DNA from: Myroides sp.
Lineage (GTDB): Bacteria; Bacteroidota; Bacteroidia; Flavobacteriales; Flavobacteriaceae
Assembly: GCA_018384465.1 (NCBI GenBank)
Contig: JAHAYQ010000026.1
Location: 1-11,751 of the forward strand
DNA: 11,751 nt
Direction of reading: 5' to 3'
The notes beneath the pieces are model-generated. The model ran no database searches, had not been told where the DNA came from, and saw only the letters and a list, made by a program, of their open reading frames with translations. Every line of letters begins with the position of its first letter. Positions within the stretch are counted from its first letter, which is position 1. A program made the translations under genes and the position numbers. This document shows positions 7,201-11,751 of this stretch, one piece after another.

Positions 7201-8487
7201 TTATATATTAAACGTTTTTTTTATGAGATCTACTTTATCTAATTTTTCCCAAGTAAAAAGTTCTACTTCAAGACTTTTTTCTTCTCCGTTAGGATTTTTA
7301 AACGTTTTAGTTACTATTTCGTTTTTACGCCCCATGTGCCCGTAGGCAGCTGTTTCACTATAGATAGGTTTCCTTAATTTTAAAACATTTTCGATATGAT
7401 ACGGACGTAAATCAAAAATCTCTTGAATTTTCTTGGCAATTTCACCATCAGATAAATTTACTTTTGATGTGCCATAGGTGTTAACAAATACACCCATAGG
7501 TTCTGCTACACCAATTGCATACGAAACCTGAATTAACAGTTCGTCGGCAACACCTGCTGCAACTAAATTTTTAGCTAAATATCTTGCTGCATAAGCTGCA
7601 GATCGATCTACTTTACTAGGATCTTTCCCAGAAAAAGCTCCACCGCCGTGTGCGCCTTTTCCGCCATAAGTATCAACAATGATTTTTCTACCTGTTAAAC
7701 CAGTATCGCCATGTGGACCACCAATAATAAATACACCTGTTGGATTTATATGATATACAATATCTTCATTAAAATACGGTTGATATTGAGGGTATTTCTT
7801 TAGCAAGCGAGGAATTAAAATAGAAATTATATCTTTTTTAATTTGCTTTTGCATAGTTTCTTCTGCTGTTTTCTTAGCATCTAACGAATTGTTTTCAGGT
7901 GTAACAAAATCGTCGTGTTGTGTAGATAAAACAATGGTTACCACACGTTTTGGTTTGTTGTCGTCACCGTATTCTAAAGTTACTTGCGATTTAGCGTCTG
8001 GACGTAAATAGGTAATTTCACTGTTTTCTCTGCGAATTTCAGCTAATTCTTGTAACAATTTATGTGATAAATCTAAAGCTAAAGGCATAAAATCTTCGGT
8101 TTCGGTAGTGGCATATCCAAACATAATACCTTGGTCACCTGCGCCTTGTTCTTCTTTGTTTTCTTTATCAACTCCTTGATTTATATCGGCAGATTGTTCG
8201 TGAATAGCCGATAAAATACCACACGAATTAGCATCGAACATATATTCGCTTTTAGTGTAACCGATTTTTTTAATTACGTCGCGCGCAATTTGTTGTACAT
8301 CTAAATAGGTGTTCGATTTTACTTCGCCAGCCAAAATAACCTGACCGGTAGTTACTAAAGTTTCACACGCCACCTTTGAATCAGCGTCAAAAGCTAAAAA
8401 ATTATCAATTAATGCATCTGAAATCTGATCAGCAATTTTATCAGGATGCCCTTCGCTAACAGATTCTGAAGTGAAAAAATAAGCCAT
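7201..8487 (-). CDS. metK: S-adenosylmethionine synthetase
   Basis: MetK makes S-adenosylmethionine from methionine and ATP in the cytosol, normally as a tetramer. Signatures are FTSESVSEGHPDKIADQISD (residues 5-24, with His14 and Asp16 of the active site), the ATP-site hexapeptide GAGDQG (115-120), GGPHGDTGLTGRK (256-268), the phosphate-binding GGGAFSGKDPSKVDRSAAY (281-299) and GVAEPMG (326-332). I choose ATG 8487 (MAYFFTSESV), the family's standard start, giving 428 aa, typical of Bacteroidota. The frame stays open a further 31 codons upstream to a TTG at 8580, with an ATG at 8562. That stretch is treated as leader, not part of the enzyme. A promoter box lies about 126 bp upstream and a strong terminator directly downstream, so metK looks monocistronic. 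Confidence 0.97.
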   Translation of the reverse strand: MAYFFTSESVSEGHPDKIADQISDALIDNFLAFDADSKVACETLVTTGQVILAGEVKSNTYLDVQQIARDVIKKIGYTKSEYMFDANSCGILSAIHEQSADINQGVDKENKEEQGAGDQGIMFGYATTETEDFMPLALDLSHKLLQELAEIRRENSEITYLRPDAKSQVTLEYGDDNKPKRVVTIVLSTQHDDFVTPENNSLDAKKTAEETMQKQIKKDIISILIPRLLKKYPQYQPYFNEDIVYHINPTGVFIIGGPHGDTGLTGRKIIVDTYGGKGAHGGGAFSGKDPSKVDRSAAYAARYLAKNLVAAGVADELLIQVSYAIGVAEPMGVFVNTYGTSKVNLSDGEIAKKIQEIFDLRPYHIENVLKLRKPIYSETAAYGHMGRKNEIVTKTFKNPNGEEKSLEVELFTWEKLDKVDLIKKTFNI

Positions 8488-8612
8488 AATTAATTTAAAA
8501 ATTAGGTTATGAGGGGTAACTAATATGCAAGTAAATACTAAAGAAGTGTTCTGCTTTAGCATTTTTTTATGAGGTTGCAATCAGTCAAATTTTTCCTCGA
8601 ATTTTATTGGTA
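8488..8612 (-). promoter_or_regulatory. metK mRNA leader with hairpin and short open frame
   Basis: If transcription starts just after the TATATTTG box, the metK leader is about 115-120 nt. It contains a hairpin: on the minus strand AATGCTAAAG (8563-8554) pairs with CTTTAGTATT (8543-8534) over 10 positions, including one G-U, around a 10-nt loop. An ATG at 8562 lies in the base of this stem and opens a frame of 25 codons that runs in-frame into the metK ATG (8487) without a stop. CCTCATAA occurs twice in the leader, 60 nt apart (plus-strand 8507-8514 and 8567-8574). No known SAM riboswitch consensus was recognised. A regulatory role is inferred from the layout only. Confidence 0.4.
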
Positions 8613-8620
8613 CAAATATA
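8613..8620 (-). promoter_or_regulatory. metK: -7 promoter box of metK
   Basis: Read on the minus strand this is TATATTTG, an exact match to the Bacteroidota TAnnTTTG element, 126 bp upstream of the metK start. A -33 TTG is less clear: the TTG at 8648-8646 leaves a 25-nt spacer, longer than usual. Confidence 0.6.
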
Positions 8621-8653
8621 CAATTAAGATTTAGTTTAACTTATACAATTAAG
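8617..8653. repeat. 12-bp direct repeat at the metK promoter (possible operator)
   Basis: TATACAATTAAG occurs at 8617-8628 and again at 8642-8653, exactly 25 bp apart. Each copy is followed by a related TTTAA-type tail (ATTTAGTTTAA and TTTAA). The first copy overlaps the -7 box of metK and the second covers the -33 region. Paired direct repeats placed over promoter boxes are typical of repressor or activator binding sites, but no regulator is identified here, and AT-rich slippage is an alternative. Confidence 0.45.
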
Positions 8654-8819
8654 TTTAATTTAATATAAATCCAGAACAAAATAAAAAAAGTATAGTATCC
8701 TCTATCCTTTATAATACTCGTTTTTTACGCATAAATTAAATATAATGGTTTGAAAAATAATTTTAATTTAAAAAATTAATATATTTTTTGTATTTTTATT
8801 TAAAATAAAATAGTGTATT

Positions 8820-9341
8820 ATGAAAACAAATTATCTCTTACTTTTATGTGCAATTTTTTTAATGAGTTGTAACAATCAATCAACAACAGAAAAATCAGTT
8901 TCTGCAACTACCTCAAAAAAAACTAAGAAAGTTTCACCTGAGAGTGTGTTTACGAACGAACAAATTTCAAACTTAGAATATCAAGTGGAAGCGTTTAAGA
9001 TTGGTTCTGAAAAAGTAGTTAATGCCGAATTGAAAAAATATTTAAACGAAAATTTACCAGAATTAAAAGAATTATTGTCGGAATATAAATCAACAGCCAT
9101 TTCTAATAATATCGAAATCAACGGCATTTCTAACGAAAATCAAGAGAGTCTATATAAACTTGCCATTGCTGACACAAAAGGGTTTGATAATGTATTTATT
9201 ATGTATTATAAACAGTTTTTGGGAAAAACGATTAATGAAATTGCTGCGCACCAAATAGAAAATGAACACTTTAATGCGCTTAAAAATAAATATGGAAATA
9301 TTTTATATGCACACAAATTGTATTTTGATGTTTTAAAGTAA
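8820..9341 (+). CDS. hypothetical lipoprotein, possibly DUF4142-like
   Basis: This 173-aa protein has a lipoprotein signal: MKTNYLLLLCAIFLMSC, with the lipobox LMSC and the acylated cysteine at residue 17. A polar Ser/Thr/Lys linker follows (18-40). The rest (about 45-173) is predicted to be helical and rich in Glu, Lys and Asn. It includes LKKYLNENLPELKELLSEYK (about 67-86), YKLAIADTKGFDNVFIMYYK (112-131) and a His-containing C-terminal helix (AAHQIENEHFNAL). That arrangement, a ferritin-like helical bundle with a central D/FD-containing helix, recalls DUF4142 proteins, but similarity is distant and judged by eye. It is a single gene in its own transcript, and its 3' end faces the YgiC-like operon across a nested inverted repeat. 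Function unknown. Confidence 0.8.
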   Translation: MKTNYLLLLCAIFLMSCNNQSTTEKSVSATTSKKTKKVSPESVFTNEQISNLEYQVEAFKIGSEKVVNAELKKYLNENLPELKELLSEYKSTAISNNIEINGISNENQESLYKLAIADTKGFDNVFIMYYKQFLGKTINEIAAHQIENEHFNALKNKYGNILYAHKLYFDVLK

Positions 9342-9362
9342 AACGTTTTATTGTTAAAGAAG

Positions 9363-9436
9363 CTGTCTTAAAAGCTAAATTATCTAATTTGTATTTTTAG
9401 AATTATCAATACAAAGGCACAAGGCATTTAAGACAG
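9363..9436. repeat. nested inverted repeat between convergent genes
   Basis: CTGTCTTAAA at 9363-9372 pairs with TTTAAGACAG at 9427-9436. Inside, TTTGTATT at 9388-9395 pairs with AATACAAA at 9408-9415 around a 12-nt loop. With flanking AGAA/TTCT the outer arms can extend a few bases across a small bulge. It lies 21 bp after the lipoprotein stop and 4 bp after the opposing gene's stop. It may act as a two-way terminator, although neither strand shows a good T-tract, so a small repeat element is an alternative. Confidence 0.55.
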
Positions 9437-9440
9437 TGTT

Positions 9441-10580
9441 CTACTCTATAATATGCGGTATAAATCTACTTTTATCGGTAGTGATGGGGTAGTCGCTTTC
9501 TCTAAACGTAATACCGCAAGGTTCTTGACCAATTATCCAGCTACCAATAATAGAGTAACCCGAATTTTCTTTGTGTAAAGTTGCTAATTCTTGATAAATA
9601 AAACCTTCTTCACCATAATCACCTTCGGTTTCAAAAATAGTTCGCTCATTATATATTAAACTAATATTGGCACCTTCACGAGATAACAAAGGTTTTTTTA
9701 CGTAAGATAGTAAGTTTTTTGGTTCATTAAAATGACTTTCTAATAACAATGGATGATTTGGAAACAGTTGCCATAAAATGGGTAATATAGCTTTGTTAGA
9801 TAAAATCATTTTCCATGAAGGTTCAATCCATTGGGCATCTAATACGTCGTTTACCACATGTATGGCAAAATCTTCATTAACAATCCATTCCCATGGATAT
9901 AATTTAAAAATAGCTGTGATTTCTTCATCTTCCAAATCAACAAAATGTTGCCCGTTCCAACCAATGTCATCAATGTAAATTAATTTTGTTGTTATACCAG
10001 CCTGCATAGCAGTATCGCGTAGGTATTCAACATTTGTTAAATCTTCTAAACTTTCACGCACACAAGTAAAATGTAATTTAGAACCTTTAAGATATGGTTT
10101 TAAATCTTTCCAACTTTTAATTAATTGTTCGTGCACGCTGTTAAACTGATCTGTATTTTTCCCAAAAAAATGCTCTTTCCAAAACCATTGTACCACACCG
10201 CATTCAAACAGCGAAGTAGGTGTGTCGGCATTAAACTCTAACATTTTTAACTGATCTTTTGTTGCATCGTAAGCAAAATCAAATCTACCGTAAATACTTG
10301 GCGCATCCTCTTCCCAAGATTTTTCGATATGGTGATGGATGTATGCCGGAATATGAAAAAGGTGGTACTGTTTATTTTCAATTACATATTCTACCGCTTT
10401 TAAACACATTTGCCATAATTCTGCAGTGGCGTGATAAATTTTATCAGCAAATTGATCAGAAATACTGTAATAATAATGATCTACCCAATAAGGGTTTTCA
10501 TGATCAGTGTGAAAACCGTAACCAATTTCTTCCACTCGTTTGATCCAATTCGGATCTTTTGTAAGATGCTTTATTTTCAT
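9441..10580 (-). CDS. glutathionylspermidine synthase family ATP-grasp protein (YgiC-like)
   Basis: This 379-aa protein covers the C-terminal synthetase (amide-forming) domain of the glutathionylspermidine synthase family, PF03738, and lacks the amidase domain of E. coli Gsp. Motifs in order: YGRFDFAYD (97-105), the metal-binding LEFNADTPTSLFE (114-126), QWFW (131-134), KLYPWEWI (226-233), EPSWKMILSNKAILPILWQL (253-272), YVKKPLLSREGANI (293-306) and the C-terminal SWIIGQEPCGITFRES (347-362) with SRFIPHII. This is the pattern of YgiC/YjfC, presumed ATP-dependent acid-amine ligases whose substrates I cannot name. It is the last gene of a three-gene operon; its ATG overlaps the stop of the YgiB-like gene by one base (TAATG), suggesting translational coupling. 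Cytosolic, with no signal peptide. Confidence 0.9.
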   Translation of the reverse strand: MKIKHLTKDPNWIKRVEEIGYGFHTDHENPYWVDHYYYSISDQFADKIYHATAELWQMCLKAVEYVIENKQYHLFHIPAYIHHHIEKSWEEDAPSIYGRFDFAYDATKDQLKMLEFNADTPTSLFECGVVQWFWKEHFFGKNTDQFNSVHEQLIKSWKDLKPYLKGSKLHFTCVRESLEDLTNVEYLRDTAMQAGITTKLIYIDDIGWNGQHFVDLEDEEITAIFKLYPWEWIVNEDFAIHVVNDVLDAQWIEPSWKMILSNKAILPILWQLFPNHPLLLESHFNEPKNLLSYVKKPLLSREGANISLIYNERTIFETEGDYGEEGFIYQELATLHKENSGYSIIGSWIIGQEPCGITFRESDYPITTDKSRFIPHIIE

Positions 10581-10957
10581 TAGGACGATGCGCTTACATT
10601 TGATTTTTTTTGAGCCGACGATCCAAAACCTCCTCTTTGAGTAGCCTTATTGTATGCGTTAGCTTTGGCTGTGTTATTTCCAACAACCGATTGTTGATTG
10701 ATACCCGAACTAGCATAACCCATGCCACCGCCCAAATGACGAAATGCCATATACCAAAGCAACGCGCTACCCATACCACCAGAATGAGAACGTTGTTGAT
10801 ATTGGTCGGTTACGTTAGTGTACGGTGCAGTAGAATCTGCACGCATAAAAACTTGTTGTTTGGCATCGGTTTCAGCTTTAGGTGCTGGTTTACTGCACGA
10901 AGCTAAAACAGAAGTGATTAAAATAAGTTGTACAGCTTTTGATGATCTCTTTTTCAT
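10580..10957 (-). CDS. short YgiB/DUF1190-like lipoprotein
   Basis: This is a 125-aa protein with a lipoprotein signal; the lipobox is VLASC, with the cysteine at residue 21. The mature part is low-complexity, rich in Gly, Ser, Gln and Ala. Two stretches resemble E. coli YgiB (DUF1190): ALLWYMAFRHLGGGMGYAS (65-83), like the MAGYMMGRLMGGGAGFAQ region, and the C-terminal TQRGGFGSSAQKKS (106-119), like TRGGFGESVAKQS. YgiB is larger (about 220 aa), so this is a short form lacking the cysteine-rich N-terminal half. The comparison is from memory. Its position directly before the YgiC-like gene, overlapping by one base, matches the ygiB-ygiC order and supports the call. It is presumably anchored in the inner or outer membrane; function unknown. 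Confidence 0.8.
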   Translation of the reverse strand: MKKRSSKAVQLILITSVLASCSKPAPKAETDAKQQVFMRADSTAPYTNVTDQYQQRSHSGGMGSALLWYMAFRHLGGGMGYASSGINQQSVVGNNTAKANAYNKATQRGGFGSSAQKKSNVSASS

Positions 10958-10958
10958 A

Positions 10959-11252
10959 TTATTGAACTGTTACGTAAATAGGAATTTCGTTTAATTTAGG
11001 AGTTGAGTCGTTAGGACTCCAAGTGTTTTGAGTAAGGTTTGTTTTTACTGTATCTACCTTTTCGGCAATTTTTTCGCCGTTCAACCAAATATTCTGTTTT
11101 GTTAAATGATATACGGTGTCGCCTTTGGTAACTGTGGTTAAGGTTACTTCTCGTGCCGATTTTTTGTCTAAACCTTCTAAAGCATCTTCTTTTTTAGGAG
11201 TAGAACACCCTACAAGAGCAATTAAACTTATTATTGATAAAAAACTTTTCAT
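10959..11252 (-). CDS. small hypothetical lipoprotein, first gene of YgiB/YgiC-like operon
   Basis: This is a 97-aa protein starting at ATG 11252 (MKSFLSIISLIALVGC); another ATG two codons upstream at 11258 is possible, but the basic-then-hydrophobic signal begins at MKS. The lipobox is ALVGC, with the cysteine at residue 16. After a charged linker (KKEDALEGLDKKSAREV) the rest contains short beta-like stretches (VTLTTVTKGDTVYHLT, EIPIYVTVQ) and no recognised domain. It ends one base before the start of the YgiB-like gene, so the two are co-transcribed. The 131 bp upstream, shared with the divergent thioesterase gene, contains only weak promoter matches, such as TAAATTTTG (minus strand, 11291-11283). 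It is likely an envelope accessory protein, with no direct functional evidence. Confidence 0.8.
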   Translation of the reverse strand: MKSFLSIISLIALVGCSTPKKEDALEGLDKKSAREVTLTTVTKGDTVYHLTKQNIWLNGEKIAEKVDTVKTNLTQNTWSPNDSTPKLNEIPIYVTVQ

Positions 11253-11383
11253 GTACATACTAAAAATTATTTACAAAGATGTCAAAATTTAGTAGTTTTA
11301 CCTAATAGAACCATTGATTATTTTTACTGAAAGCAGTAGGAAAAGCACCTTAAACAAAGTACTTTTAAGTAAAATTTAAAAAT

Positions 11384-11751
11384 ATGAGATTCCATACAAG
11401 AAAATGGGTAAAACCCGAAGATCTAAATCCAAACAAAACATTGTTTGGTGGTAAGTTATTAGCTTGGATTGATGAAGAAGCCGCGCTATACAGCATTATT
11501 CAATTAGAAAATTCACATGTTGTAACCAAATTTATGTCGGAAATCAACTTTATGGCTTCCGCTAAACAAGGCGATATCGTAGAAATAGGATTAGAAGTAG
11601 TGAAGTTCGGGACTACATCATTAGTTTTAAAATGTGAAGTTCGTAATAAAATGACACATGAAACCATTATAACTGTTGATAAAATTACAATGGTAAATTT
11701 GGATGCCGATGGTACCCCAAAACCACACGGAAAAACTCAAATTGAATTCGT
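11384..11751 (+). CDS. acyl-CoA thioesterase, hotdog fold, 3' end outside window
   Basis: The frame starts at ATG 11384 (MRFHTRKWVKPEDLNPNKTL) and is open to the window end, giving 122 residues and part of a codon. The motif NPNKTLFGGKLLAWIDEEAA (residues 15-34) is that of YciA/BACH-type acyl-CoA thioesterases, with the FGG turn at the start of the long helix and Asp30 as the likely catalytic acid. The following strands fit the hotdog sheet: VVTKFMSEINFMASAKQGDI, VEIGLEVVKFGTTSLVLKCE, then ITVDKITMVNLD. Such enzymes hydrolyse acyl-CoA to free acid and CoA in the cytosol; chain-length preference cannot be seen. It is divergent from the lipoprotein operon. Upstream, TACTTTTA at 11360-11367 is a one-mismatch -7 box without a clear -33. 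Confidence 0.88.
   Translation, partial: MRFHTRKWVKPEDLNPNKTLFGGKLLAWIDEEAALYSIIQLENSHVVTKFMSEINFMASAKQGDIVEIGLEVVKFGTTSLVLKCEVRNKMTHETIITVDKITMVNLDADGTPKPHGKTQIEF

Larger units (their letters stand above)
8488..8819. other. 332-bp divergent intergenic region, metK / lipoprotein gene
   Basis: This is the only gene-free stretch above 300 bp. Its left part holds the metK leader, -7 box and direct repeat. The right part (about 8654-8819) is extremely AT-rich. For the plus-strand lipoprotein gene only a weak promoter is visible: TATTTTTTG at 8782-8790 is a TA-N3-TTTG variant of the consensus. I see no further reading frame, RNA gene or repeat in it. Confidence 0.6.

Noticed and set aside
8488..8580. 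MetK extended by 31 residues at the N-terminus
   Set aside because: MetK proteins start at MAYFFTSESV or the like; the extension is better explained as leader sequence. It is kept as a finding about the leader, not as part of the enzyme.
8488..8612. Known SAM-I or SAM-II riboswitch upstream of metK
   Set aside because: I looked for the conserved core sequences of these classes and did not see them; the leader is also short.
11361..11383. Sequence CTTTTAAGTAAAATTTAAAA nearly repeats part of the metK terminator (7165-7184)
   Set aside because: The match is 19 of 20 bases but AT-rich and low in complexity, and the flanks do not match; a chance match is likely.

Overview
The window is AT-rich, densely coded chromosomal DNA that looks like a member of the Bacteroidota, most likely the family Flavobacteriaceae. 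Three things point that way. Protein signatures fit: MetK begins MAYFFTSESVSEGHPDK, a RimB-like domain is fused to RimK, and a LETM1-like protein follows a SIMPL protein. Ribosome binding sites are weak or absent, with A-rich sequence before start codons. The promoter boxes fit TAnnTTTG rather than the enterobacterial consensus. Nothing suggests a phage, plasmid or defence island, and no tRNA, rRNA or CRISPR array is visible.

Left part, plus strand (1-3802). The 3' portion of an alpha/beta hydrolase gene is followed by a 229-bp gap filled by an imperfect palindromic element. Then come menA, a UPF0173-type metallo-hydrolase that overlaps menA by 47 bp, a strong hairpin, and menC. MenA and MenC are menaquinone biosynthesis enzymes; the hydrolase lies between them and has no proven role in the pathway.

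Middle part, minus strand (3819-8487). Reading leftwards from metK (S-adenosylmethionine synthetase), there is a clear intrinsic terminator and then a tight three-gene operon. It encodes a RimB-like/RimK-like fusion, a secreted SIMPL (DUF541) protein, and a 394-aa protein with a TerB-like segment and a LETM1-like C-terminus. The metK upstream region has a good TATATTTG box, a perfect 12-bp direct repeat 25 bp apart at the promoter, and a leader of about 120 nt with a 10-bp hairpin and a short open frame that runs into metK.

Right part (8820-11751). A lipoprotein gene on the plus strand converges on a three-gene minus-strand operon across a nested inverted repeat. The operon encodes a small lipoprotein, a short YgiB/DUF1190-like lipoprotein, and a glutathionylspermidine-synthase-family (YgiC-like) ATP-grasp enzyme. 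It parallels the enterobacterial ygiB-ygiC pair and has one extra lipoprotein. A hotdog acyl-CoA thioesterase gene runs off the right edge.

Most genes are conserved housekeeping or envelope genes. The parts most worth a second look are the metK control region, the rimBK-SIMPL-LETM1-like operon, the lipoprotein-YgiB-YgiC operon and the two intergenic inverted-repeat elements. I see no clear novel multi-gene machine.
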